A stretch of DNA of 64,000 nt from an uncultured Saprospiraceae bacterium (lineage in GTDB: Bacteria > Bacteroidota > Bacteroidia > Chitinophagales > Saprospiraceae): contig CAJQRD010000056.1 in assembly GCA_905480605.1 (NCBI GenBank), positions 1 to 64,000 on the forward strand, given 5' to 3'. A program made the translations under genes and the position numbers. Below are positions 44,637 to 53,200 of this stretch, one piece after another. How positions within the stretch are numbered: position 1 is the first letter of the stretch; each line of letters starts with the position of its first letter. The notes under the pieces are model-generated. The model made no database searches. It saw nothing but the letters and a program-made list of their open reading frames with translations, and was not told where the DNA came from.

Positions 44637-45986
44637 ATGAGAATTGAATTTACTAAAATTTCTATCTTGATATTTCTGTTGGCGACGATGAGTTGTTCGG
44701 ATGACAAGTTGGATATTGATGCTGCATTAGATAATGAACTGTATGATAAAATAGCTTCCGTTTCTCCAAACGGTGAAGCAAACTATTACTCTTTGCCAAA
44801 TACGAACCAATATGATTTGATTCCTCAAGATGTAAAGAATCCAATGACTTCGGCTAAAGTTAAGTTGGGTAAATTTCTATTTTTTGAAACTGGAATAGCA
44901 TTGGATGCTCAAAAGCCATCAGGAATGGGTACTTATTCTTGTTCTTCATGTCATGTTCCTGAAGCAGGATTTAGACCTGGAAGAATGCAAGGTATCGCAG
45001 ACGGGGGAATGGGGTTTGGAGAAATAGGAGATCACAGGATTATGAATGATGATTATACAGAAAGTGATTTGGATGTACAATCTGCTAGACCATTGAGTTT
45101 GGTTAATGTTGCTTATGTGAAAAACACATTCTGGAATGGTCAGTTTGGAGGAGGAGGAGCAAACGAAGGCACTGAGCACCTTTGGAGCTTAAGAGATGAT
45201 ACCAAGAGAAATCATTTAGGTTATGAAGCCTTAGAAACTCAAAACATTGAAGGAATAAATGCGCACAGACTATTGGTTAACAAAGAAATAACAGATGAGT
45301 TTGGTTATACTCAGCTTTTTGATGAATCATTTTCAGAGTATGGAGAGCAATTTAGATATTCAAACTTTACCGCTTCTTTGGCAATGTCAGCTTATCTAAG
45401 ATCAATTATATCGTATGATGCACCTTTTCAACATTGGTTGAAAGGAAATGATGATGCGATGACCAATGATGAGAAGAAAGGAGCTTTATTGTTTTTTGGT
45501 AAAGCCAAATGTGCTAGCTGTCATTACAATCAGAATTTAGGATCCAATGAATTTCATGCACTTGGTGTAAATGATATGGACCAACATATCGATGCATTAG
45601 ATAAAAACCCCAATGATAGAAGAAATTATGGAAGAGGTGGGTTTACTATGAAAGAGGAAGATATGTATAAATTCAAAGTACCTGGTATTTATAACATGAA
45701 AGACACCCCATTTTATTTTCATGGGTCAAGTAAGACTTCTCTAAAAGATGTTATTGAATATAAGCTTAATGCTGAGCCAGAAAATATCAGAGTAAGTAAA
45801 AATAAAATGTCTTATAAATTGGTAAAAACTACTCTTACCGATACTGAAAAGGACCAATTGATTTCTTTCCTAGAAAACGCATTAAGAGATCCTAGCCTTG
45901 AAAGATACAAGCCAGATTTTGTAGGTTCCGGATTGTGTTATCCAAATAATGATGTTGTCTCTCAGATTGATTTGGGTTGTAATTAG
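44637..45986 (+). CDS. Di-haem cytochrome c peroxidase-like lipoprotein (paralogue 2)
   Basis: 449 aa from the ATG at 44637, which gives a lipoprotein signal ending MSCSDD; in-frame ATGs at 44571 and 44625 are longer alternatives. Haem motifs CSSCH and CASCH sit in the same positions as in the paralogue at 41856-43196. Long stretches are nearly the same, such as SDLDVQSARPLSL and NTFWNGQFG, and both end in DLGCN. The differences are spread evenly, so this is an old duplication. It is probably an envelope di-haem peroxidase. Confidence 0.88.
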   Translation: MRIEFTKISILIFLLATMSCSDDKLDIDAALDNELYDKIASVSPNGEANYYSLPNTNQYDLIPQDVKNPMTSAKVKLGKFLFFETGIALDAQKPSGMGTYSCSSCHVPEAGFRPGRMQGIADGGMGFGEIGDHRIMNDDYTESDLDVQSARPLSLVNVAYVKNTFWNGQFGGGGANEGTEHLWSLRDDTKRNHLGYEALETQNIEGINAHRLLVNKEITDEFGYTQLFDESFSEYGEQFRYSNFTASLAMSAYLRSIISYDAPFQHWLKGNDDAMTNDEKKGALLFFGKAKCASCHYNQNLGSNEFHALGVNDMDQHIDALDKNPNDRRNYGRGGFTMKEEDMYKFKVPGIYNMKDTPFYFHGSSKTSLKDVIEYKLNAEPENIRVSKNKMSYKLVKTTLTDTEKDQLISFLENALRDPSLERYKPDFVGSGLCYPNNDVVSQIDLGCN

Positions 45987-46284
45987 TGGCAATGCCAACA
46001 ATGCTCTAATACTTCATTGTTAAAGTAAAATATATAACCAAATTAAGAAAGTTGAAAAATATTTTCTTTCCAACGGTATTGGATATCTAGTGAATATTAC
46101 ATGATAATTAGGTTTGGCTTCTACAAAGAAAATCAAGAGTATTGTTCTTAGAAGAGAGCTTCTAAAAACTTCAACATTTTATTTTAAACATTGATTAATT
46201 CTTAGAATTAATTCTGTATTTTCTTAGTGACATTAACTAGATTAGATCATAAAGACATTGAATCATTGTTGACATTGATAAGGG

Positions 46285-47490
46285 TCAGCTCAAGAAGCTA
46301 ATAAGTATCCCTGCCGCAACAGCTGAACCGATCACACCACTGATATTACTGGACATCGCGTACTGTAAAATATGATTCGACGAATCTTCTTTCAAAGCAA
46401 TTTCATTAGCAACACGTGAGGCCATTGGAACAGCACTCAAACCAGTAGCTCCAATCAGTGGATTGATCTTCTTTTTACTGAAAAGGTTGTAGATTTTTAC
46501 AGCCATAATTCCACCTAGAATGGATAAGGCGAATGCAATAAACCCACCCAAAATAATCATCAATGTTTGCTTGTTTAGAAAGGTATGTGCCGTCATAGTT
46601 GCGCCAACTGTTAATCCTAAGAAGATAGTCGCAGCATTCATAATTGTATTGGAAGCTGCATCAAATAATCTACTTGTATCACTTCCGATCTCCTTTATTA
46701 AGTTCCCAAATAAAAGCATACCCAATAACGGGGTAGAAGAAGGGACAAGAACTGAAACCACTAAGACCAAACAAATTGGAAACAAGATTTTAACCAACTT
46801 TAAATTTTTGATTTGGACCTTGTTTGGGTACAAGCGATCCTGTTCTTTCATGTTGATTTGAATCTCTTTTTTAGAGACCGTATACTTAACAACCAGAGGA
46901 ATAATAACTGGTACCAATGCCATATATGAATAAGCAGCAATAGCGATAGGACCTAATAAGTGTGGTGCTAAAATAATTGCTGTATAAATTGCTGTTGGTC
47001 CATCTGCACCTCCAATAATACCGAGGGCTCCTGCTTCTTGTGGTGTGAATCCAAAAGCAATAGCAGCAATCAATACACTGAAGATTCCTAGCTGAGCTGC
47101 AGCTCCAAAAAATGCTAGTCTTAAGTTTCTTAATAAAGGTCCAAAATCGGTCATAGCACCAACACCCATAAAAATAAGTGGTGGTAAAAGTCCTGTTTTG
47201 ATCAAAGCGTAATAGAGCATATTCATAATCCCAAAATTCTCTGAGATTTGAACAAGTGTCATCTTTTTAATCTCTGGAAATTCTACAGCAGATACAACAT
47301 CCATATGTCCACCTGGGAAGTTGGCCAAAAGCACACCAAACCCAATTGGCACTAACAATAGGGGTTCATACTTTTTAAATATACCTAGGTATAGAAGAAA
47401 AGATGCCAAGGCAAGCATAAATAATGACATAGGCTCATTGGCTAAGTCACCAAAGGCTGTCATTTCCCATATTTTATTTAATATTTCCAA
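46285..47490 (-). CDS. oadB: Oxaloacetate decarboxylase beta subunit (Na+-translocating)
   Basis: 401 aa, strongly hydrophobic with about ten membrane segments. The family motif GIIGGADGPTAIYTAIILAP contains the Asp needed for Na+ binding in characterised OadB/GcdB proteins, and the C-terminal region has GATGLSAVPMASRVANEIAL. It decarboxylates carboxybiotin and pumps Na+ out of the cell. The listed start is TTG; an ATG nine codons later is an alternative. It is the last gene of oadG-oadA-oadB, 9 nt after oadA. Confidence 0.92.
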   Translation of the reverse strand: MEILNKIWEMTAFGDLANEPMSLFMLALASFLLYLGIFKKYEPLLLVPIGFGVLLANFPGGHMDVVSAVEFPEIKKMTLVQISENFGIMNMLYYALIKTGLLPPLIFMGVGAMTDFGPLLRNLRLAFFGAAAQLGIFSVLIAAIAFGFTPQEAGALGIIGGADGPTAIYTAIILAPHLLGPIAIAAYSYMALVPVIIPLVVKYTVSKKEIQINMKEQDRLYPNKVQIKNLKLVKILFPICLVLVVSVLVPSSTPLLGMLLFGNLIKEIGSDTSRLFDAASNTIMNAATIFLGLTVGATMTAHTFLNKQTLMIILGGFIAFALSILGGIMAVKIYNLFSKKKINPLIGATGLSAVPMASRVANEIALKEDSSNHILQYAMSSNISGVIGSAVAAGILISFLS

Positions 47491-47499
47491 TGGCTATAG

Positions 47500-49386
47500 T
47501 TAAGCTATTTTAATCAATGGAGCATCTTCCTCAACATCGTCACCATGACCTGCAAGAATTTCTTGTACAGTTCCGCCTATTGATGATGTAATTGCATTTA
47601 TAACTTTCATCGATTCAACATAGGCTACAGTATCTCCAACGTTAATTGTATCACCAACTGCAATAGCTTTCTCACTGCTGTTTTTAGTCAAAAAGAACTT
47701 GCCTTCTAACGGAGAAGTGATATATTTTCCGTGGGTGCTAACTGGGGCAGTAGAGGTATTTTTTGTAGAATCAGAACTTTGCGAACTGGCAGAGTCTCCA
47801 TCAGTAGGATATTCAATATTGACATTAAATTTCTCACCATTTACTTCTATTACCAGTGATTTAGGATGCATTGAGCCAATAGAAGTAGGAACAGCGGCTA
47901 AAGTTGAACCTGATGGAGTATTTGCCGCATTCTTGCGTTTTTGAAGATCAGCCAAATAGTTTTCTCTGGCTTTCCCTGATTTATAATCTTCGTATTGCTC
48001 TGGGTGCATAGCATATTCAAATAACTCTTCTTGATCCTTACCTTCATCCCAACCTTTCTCTTTCATTTTTTGAGCAAACTCTGGCAATACATCTGGATAT
48101 AAATCTTGAGGATTTCCAGTAAAAAATTCTCTGTTTTGTTGTTTTGCCATTTCAATTAATGATGGATCTAATTTTCCAGGTAAACTACCTGATTTTCCAA
48201 GCATCATACCCCAAGTATTTTCGTCGATCATAGAAAAACGCTCTCGACCTTTGATAACCTGGATAGCGTTCATAAGAGAAAGATTCTTTACATATTGACT
48301 ATATGGCGTCACCAAAGGTGGGTACCCAACCATTGGCCATGTTTGTTCTACTTCATTGAATAGTTTGATTAACAATTCATCTTGTGTCATTTCTGACTTG
48401 TTGTTTTTAATCAACCATTTATTTACAGACTTCAAATTGTTTTCAAGATCTGCCATCAAGCTGCCCATCATTCCTCCAGGCAATCCTGGTCCAATAAGCA
48501 ATGAATTTAAATATCTGTTTTGTTTATTGATATAATAGCCTAAAGAATCATCAATAATTACTTGAGTTTGTCGACGCACTTCCATATAGGCATCCATGTT
48601 GACATCCTTAACTGAAAAGCCTGCATCCTTAAGCATAGCATGTACCGAAAGTAAATCACAATGTCCAGTGCCCCAAGAAAGTGGTTCCATTCCAACATCA
48701 ATTATATCAGCTCCATTTCTTGCTGCTTCTAAAGATGAAACGATAGCAAAACCAGGAGTAGAGTGTCCATGATATGTAATAATAATATTAGGATGCCTCT
48801 CTCTAATTCCTTTTACAATTCTACCGATAGAAACAGGACGCCCAATTCCAGCCATATCTTTAATACAAATTTCTTCGGCACCTTTGTCGATGTATTGATC
48901 CGCAAGATTAATGTAATAATCTACGGTATGAATAGGAGAGTGAGTGATTGAAAGAGCTCCTTGAGCAATCATCCCTCCTTCCTTAGCATATTGAAATGAC
49001 AATTCTAGGTTTTGCGGGTTGTTAAGACCATCAAAAGTTCTTGAAATATCAGTTCCTTGCTTCTTTTTTAAGGCAAACATAAGTTTACGCACATCCTTAG
49101 ATACAGGACTCATTCGAATGCCATTCAGGCCTCGCTCAAGCATATGTGTTTTGATTCCAGCTTTATTGAATGGTGTGGTCCATGCTCTAACGCTATCATT
49201 AGGATTCTCGCCTTTTAAAAGGTTGATTTGTTCAAATCCACCTCCATTTGTTTCTACACGATCAAAACACCCCATTTCTATTATTGGTTCTGCTACTGCC
49301 ACCAATTCATCTTTACTTGGCATATATTTACCGGAAGCCTGCCACATATCGCGATATACCAACGCAAGTTTTATTTCTTTGCCCAT
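47500..49386 (-). CDS. oadA: Oxaloacetate decarboxylase alpha subunit with biotinyl domain
   Basis: 628 aa. A carboxyltransferase TIM barrel (about residues 1-300) with YRDMWQASGKYMPSKDELV, CIKDMAGIGRP and the metal-binding HGHSTPGFAI, a conserved central domain, a variable Pro/Ser/Thr linker (about 515-565) and a C-terminal biotinyl domain with Lys594 in VESMKVINAI. The biotin site reads E-S-M-K-V rather than the usual E-A-M-K-M. The carrier is thus fused here, unlike the separate carrier of the acyl-CoA carboxylase at 3.3-3.8 kb. It transfers the carboxyl group of oxaloacetate to biotin for OadB. Pyruvate carboxylase subunit B is the alternative reading, but the oadB/oadG neighbours argue for the Na+ pump. 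Confidence 0.92.
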   Translation of the reverse strand: MGKEIKLALVYRDMWQASGKYMPSKDELVAVAEPIIEMGCFDRVETNGGGFEQINLLKGENPNDSVRAWTTPFNKAGIKTHMLERGLNGIRMSPVSKDVRKLMFALKKKQGTDISRTFDGLNNPQNLELSFQYAKEGGMIAQGALSITHSPIHTVDYYINLADQYIDKGAEEICIKDMAGIGRPVSIGRIVKGIRERHPNIIITYHGHSTPGFAIVSSLEAARNGADIIDVGMEPLSWGTGHCDLLSVHAMLKDAGFSVKDVNMDAYMEVRRQTQVIIDDSLGYYINKQNRYLNSLLIGPGLPGGMMGSLMADLENNLKSVNKWLIKNNKSEMTQDELLIKLFNEVEQTWPMVGYPPLVTPYSQYVKNLSLMNAIQVIKGRERFSMIDENTWGMMLGKSGSLPGKLDPSLIEMAKQQNREFFTGNPQDLYPDVLPEFAQKMKEKGWDEGKDQEELFEYAMHPEQYEDYKSGKARENYLADLQKRKNAANTPSGSTLAAVPTSIGSMHPKSLVIEVNGEKFNVNIEYPTDGDSASSQSSDSTKNTSTAPVSTHGKYITSPLEGKFFLTKNSSEKAIAVGDTINVGDTVAYVESMKVINAITSSIGGTVQEILAGHGDDVEEDAPLIKIA

Positions 49387-49396
49387 ATTTATGCTG

Positions 49397-49669
49397 CTAT
49401 ATTTTTTTGATAGAGCTTATTACGCCCTGACCATTTGTTATCAAGTCTACTACAGAAGTAATCACTGCAATTTTCTTGTTTTCCAAAGACCTAACTCTAG
49501 GAATAAAAGATGGTTTAACTTCAGGAGAGAACTTATTTACGGCAAATATCAATGTTTTTCCTAGCGTCACTACAATGCCTAAGATAAAAAACACAGATAA
49601 CATACCAACTATCAGTAATTGTAAGGCCAATTGGTAATTTTCACTCATGAGTTTGTTTTTAAAAGACAT
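49397..49669 (-). CDS. oadG: Oxaloacetate decarboxylase gamma subunit
   Basis: 90 aa from the ATG at 49669; another ATG seven codons in (MSENYQLAL) is equally plausible. One membrane segment (about 20-45; LLIVGMLSVFFILGIVVTLG) followed by a soluble tail, the build of OadG, which assembles and anchors the decarboxylase. The sequence is poorly conserved in this family, so the call leans on position: first gene of the operon, 10 nt before oadA. The tail lacks an obvious terminal His metal site. Confidence 0.75.
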   Translation of the reverse strand: MSFKNKLMSENYQLALQLLIVGMLSVFFILGIVVTLGKTLIFAVNKFSPEVKPSFIPRVRSLENKKIAVITSVVDLITNGQGVISSIKKI

Positions 49670-49790
49670 CAAAAATATAAAAATATATGACCACAGAAGG
49701 ATGAAAAGAAGGTTTTAAGTGTCAATTGAACACTTATTTAGAAGATATATCTAAAACTATTCATGTTTTGGAGGCTCTTGATGCTTCAGT

Positions 49791-49825
49791 GTCAACAATG
49801 TTTGATTGTTTGAATGTCAACAATG
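49791..49825. repeat. Intergenic GTCAACAATG motif pair
   Basis: GTCAACAATG occurs at 49791-49800 and 49816-49825 in the gap between oadG and the aspartate kinase gene. The same or a one-base variant occurs in several other gaps of this window. Confidence 0.5.
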
Positions 49826-49947
49826 GTTATCTACTTCTCATCTTTAATCCAAAATCATAATCCTAAATACTCGACCAATCATTCATTATTAATCAATAAT
49901 TATTAATCCCAACCATTTCGTTTTATCTTGCGCCAAAACATTTAGTT

Positions 49948-51255
49948 GTGGAGGTAAAAGTATTCAAATTTGGAGGTGCTTCTGTAAAAGATGCAGCACA
50001 CATTTACAATGTAGCAGGTATTCTCAAGAATTATAAAAATGATAAAATCTGTATTGTGGTATCTGCTATGGGCAAATCTACGAATGCACTAGAACAGGTA
50101 TTTTATGCTTATATAAAGGAAGGATTGGATGTTTTTAAGGAAATGATGCTTGATATTATTGATTTTCATTTGGCGGAAGCAGAAAAGTTACATATCCCAC
50201 TAGATATGTTGCATGTAGATTATGATGCCTTGGTGAATCAATGTATAAAAACTATCGAACCTATTGACAAAGCAAATAAGGGAGCTATTTATGATCAAAT
50301 AGTATCTTTAGGTGAATTGATGTCTTCGAAGTTATTAACCGTTTACTTGCAACAAAAAGGTAAACGAGCACATTGGCTAGATGTGAGAAATGTTATTGTT
50401 ACAGATAAAAGATATCAAGAAGCAAGAGTTGATTTTTTAGTAACTCAAGAAAATGTAAACGATAAAGTAAGTCCTTTATTTGAAGAGACTGATGTGCTGG
50501 TTACTCAAGGATTTATCGGAGCTGAACCAGATGGTTTGACAACTACTTTAGGTAGGGAAGGGTCTGATTATTCTGCGGCTATTCTTGCTTTTTGTTTAAA
50601 CGTGGAAGCACTTACAATTTGGAAAGATGTTCCAGGTGTTTTGACAGCAGATCCTAGAAGGTTTGAGAATGTTGAGAAACTTGATCGAATGTCATACAAT
50701 GAAGCGATCGAAATGACATATTATGGAGCACAAGTCATACATCCAAAGACAATCAGGCCATTACAAAATAAGGGCATTAAATTACACGTAAAATCATTTA
50801 TAGATCCAGATGGTGAAGGGACTGTTATTGCTCATGACGGTTTGTTGAATTACCCTCCATTGGTTGTTATTCAAGATAACATGCTCTTAATGCATATATC
50901 TAGCAAGGACTTTTCTTTTATTGCGGAGAATCACTTAAGTCAGATTTTTAAAGTTCTAAATGAGAATCGCATCAAATTGGGAACAATGAGAAATTCTGCA
51001 ATAAGTTTCACTATATGTGTTAAAGATCCGGGTAAGGAAAAACTCAACAAATTAATTGAGGATCTTGGGGAAATTTTCACATTGGATGTTTATCATAATT
51101 TACAATTGATGACTGTTCGCTATTTTAATAAAAATTTAATCGAAAGCTTAACAAAAAACAAGGTAGTCCTTTTTGAGGAACGTATGAAATATACAATTCA
51201 GTTGGTAGTAAGACCAAGCTTGGAGTTGATTGAAAAGACGGAAGAAGAAAAATAA
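49948..51255 (+). CDS. lysC: Aspartate kinase
   Basis: 435 aa. It starts at a GTG (MEVKVFKFGGASVKD), the family N-terminus; no ATG lies upstream in frame. Kinase motifs GREGSDYSAAILAF and WKDVPGVLTADPR, then a C-terminal ACT-like region (about 300-435). It makes aspartyl phosphate, the first step to lysine, threonine and methionine. It is not fused to homoserine dehydrogenase. Allosteric control by amino acids is expected from the ACT region, but the effector is unknown. The next gene begins 68 nt downstream. Confidence 0.92.
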   Translation: MEVKVFKFGGASVKDAAHIYNVAGILKNYKNDKICIVVSAMGKSTNALEQVFYAYIKEGLDVFKEMMLDIIDFHLAEAEKLHIPLDMLHVDYDALVNQCIKTIEPIDKANKGAIYDQIVSLGELMSSKLLTVYLQQKGKRAHWLDVRNVIVTDKRYQEARVDFLVTQENVNDKVSPLFEETDVLVTQGFIGAEPDGLTTTLGREGSDYSAAILAFCLNVEALTIWKDVPGVLTADPRRFENVEKLDRMSYNEAIEMTYYGAQVIHPKTIRPLQNKGIKLHVKSFIDPDGEGTVIAHDGLLNYPPLVVIQDNMLLMHISSKDFSFIAENHLSQIFKVLNENRIKLGTMRNSAISFTICVKDPGKEKLNKLIEDLGEIFTLDVYHNLQLMTVRYFNKNLIESLTKNKVVLFEERMKYTIQLVVRPSLELIEKTEEEK

Positions 51256-51323
51256 TTATGAATTTATAATTTCACTTTAATGCTTCTTTATAAAACAAAC
51301 CCTGTGGTTAAAAGAATATAAAA

Positions 51324-51887
51324 ATGAAAAATTTATTACTTATATTATTTATTTTTCTCGCTTGCATAAATACTGGGCTTCTGGCACAATCAGAAAGTAG
51401 AGTGCATTCTCACATTGACTCGTCTTATAATGAAGAATTGGTCTTGATTCAAGAGTTCGATGTTAATGTACCGTTAGACGATGTATGGTCGGCATATACA
51501 ACTAAGGAAGGTTGGGAAGGTGCTTTTGTAGCGAAGGCAGAAGTTGATTGGAAAGTTGGTGGATTGATCAAAACAACATATGACCCTAACGCAACAATAG
51601 GGGATAGCACAACGATATATTTGACAATAGTTAATTATGTACCCAAAAGACTGATTACATTGCAGGCCAATATATCAGATAACTTTAAAGTATTCACAGA
51701 TGAAGAAGCCGAAGACTTATACAATGTGGTACAGTTTGAAGAAATATCAGAAAGTAAAACAAATGTAATCTCCTACGGTATTGGTTATAAAAATAATGAA
51801 AAATTCAAGGGATTAATGAAGTTTTTTGTACAGGGAAATGAAATGTCTTATTTGAAGTTGATTGAGTATTTGGAGGGTGAGCAATGA
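51324..51887 (+). CDS. Exported SRPBCC (AHSA1-like) protein
   Basis: 187 aa. A signal peptide (1-22, ending LLAQ) precedes a START/AHSA1-like fold: EFDVNVPLDDVWSAYTTKEG, FVAKAEVDWKVGGLIKTTYD, and VISYGIGYKNNEKFKGLMKF. Such proteins bind small hydrophobic ligands; no catalytic residue is defined. The signal peptide would place it in the periplasm, which is unusual for AHSA1-like folds. Same strand as aspartate kinase but probably unrelated in function. Confidence 0.78.
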   Translation: MKNLLLILFIFLACINTGLLAQSESRVHSHIDSSYNEELVLIQEFDVNVPLDDVWSAYTTKEGWEGAFVAKAEVDWKVGGLIKTTYDPNATIGDSTTIYLTIVNYVPKRLITLQANISDNFKVFTDEEAEDLYNVVQFEEISESKTNVISYGIGYKNNEKFKGLMKFFVQGNEMSYLKLIEYLEGEQ

Positions 51888-51890
51888 TCC

Positions 51891-51936
51891 CAATGGCAAC
51901 AATGCTTCGATGACAACAATGCTATAATGTCTCAAT
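51891..51936. repeat. Intergenic CAACAATG-type repeat cluster
   Basis: Contains CAATGGCAACAATG, GATGACAACAATG and AATGTCTCAAT in 46 bp. Related units lie near 12260, 45991, 46256 and 49791. Confidence 0.5.
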
Positions 51937-52020
51937 ATTCTTAATTATATTTTTGGTAACTAGCCGGGCCTAAGGTTTTTTGCATAATTCATAATTATTA
52001 CTTTTTAATCATTAATTGAA

Positions 52021-52794
52021 TTACAACGTTCCCTTAACCAATCCGCCGTCCACACTAATTGTCTGACCGGTGATATAACGTGATTGTGGTGACAGCAACC
52101 AAGCTGCTAAAGAAGCTAAATCATCAGTATCACCCATATTACCCGTTAGTATTTCTTTTTCAAAATCATCTTTGGCTTCTAATGGTGTTATCCCCAGAAG
52201 TAATGCTCTGTTTTTAAAAAGTTGCTCCATTCTTGGAGTGGCATGATAGCCAGGTGCAATGATGTTTAAAGTAATGCCGTTTTGGGCGATTTCGGAAGAG
52301 AGTGTTTTGACAAAACCAACCACAGCAAGTCTTAGTGATGTTGAGAGGATTAAGTTGTCGATTGGTTGTTTTACAGAAGCGCTTTCGATAAAAAGAAAAC
52401 GTCCATAATTGTTTTTTCTAAATAAGGGAATAAATTCTTGTGTAAGTTTTATTTTCCAGCGCAGTACACTTTTGTACGCATTGTCCCAGTCGCTGAGATT
52501 AGTGTTTAAAAATGATTTTGGCGGTGGTCCACCGGCATTGACAACAATGCCATCAAGAGATCTATTTCCAATTTTATTGATAAGACCACTGATGGTTGCA
52601 TCTGTAGTTATATCACCTTGATGGATTTCGATTTGTTCTGGAAAATGCTTTTTGAATTCTTCAAGTTTTTCTTGCCCACGTGCGTTTACAATCACTGATG
52701 CACCTTCTGAAACAAGTGCCTTTGCAATACTTTTACCTATACCACTTGTAGCTCCAGTGACTACAAATAATTTTTTTTTCAGACCAAGATTCAT
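52021..52794 (-). CDS. SDR-family protein lacking the usual YxxxK active site
   Basis: 257 aa. A Rossmann fold with the cofactor loop VVTGATSGIGKS (about residues 11-22), NAGG for the NNAG motif, and a C-terminal end GQTISVDGGLVKGTL. At the catalytic position, FIESASVKQ is followed by LILSTSLRLAVVGFVKTLS, so Tyr-x-x-x-Lys is replaced by Ser-x-x-x-Arg. A FabG-like subgroup of SDR proteins with this kind of change is known; its activity is unclear. It is the last gene of a minus-strand group with a TerB-like protein and kbl, 41 nt after the TerB-like gene. Confidence 0.8.
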   Translation of the reverse strand: MNLGLKKKLFVVTGATSGIGKSIAKALVSEGASVIVNARGQEKLEEFKKHFPEQIEIHQGDITTDATISGLINKIGNRSLDGIVVNAGGPPPKSFLNTNLSDWDNAYKSVLRWKIKLTQEFIPLFRKNNYGRFLFIESASVKQPIDNLILSTSLRLAVVGFVKTLSSEIAQNGITLNIIAPGYHATPRMEQLFKNRALLLGITPLEAKDDFEKEILTGNMGDTDDLASLAAWLLSPQSRYITGQTISVDGGLVKGTL

Positions 52795-52835
52795 ATATGA
52801 GTTTTTACTTTGAAAATATTTAAACTGCTGCTTAA

Positions 52836-53195
52836 TTAAATACCGGTAAAGTCAGATTCTATCATTTTTTTTAAAAATGGTAAAAAGTTTTTTTCTATTC
52901 TAGAGTACTCTCCATCTACTTTAAAAAGATCAATCAACATTTGATACAATTTGTTCTGTTTTTCTTCCGAACAGAAATATTCTTCTTTGTGAGAAAGGAT
53001 GATCTTCATAGACGTATAATCGCCGTTTAGTTCAAATAAATTGATCATATTGTCATATACATTATCACTTGTTCTTTCTTTAATAAACGATATTTCATTT
53101 TCGGAAAATTCATAATCAATATGTGATGCATATATCAACACAAATGCGATAAATTCTTCTTTACTAAGTTTTATATTATTTGAGGTGGTCTTCAT
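52836..53195 (-). CDS. Small TerB-like helical protein
   Basis: 119 aa, no signal peptide, all-helical with paired acidic helices (EEFIAFVLIYASHIDYEFSE and LFKVDGEYSRIEKNF). The spacing of Asp and Glu residues resembles TerB/DjlA N-terminal domains, which bind metal. The match is by pattern only. It begins 5 nt after the kbl stop, so it is co-transcribed with kbl and perhaps the SDR gene. Confidence 0.5.
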   Translation of the reverse strand: MKTTSNNIKLSKEEFIAFVLIYASHIDYEFSENEISFIKERTSDNVYDNMINLFELNGDYTSMKIILSHKEEYFCSEEKQNKLYQMLIDLFKVDGEYSRIEKNFLPFLKKMIESDFTGI

Positions 53196-53200
53196 CAGTT

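Noticed and set aside
49019-49564. 181-codon plus-strand ORF opposite oadA/oadG
   Set aside because: The minus strand encodes well-conserved OadA and OadG there; the plus frame shows no domain and runs across the junction of two real genes.
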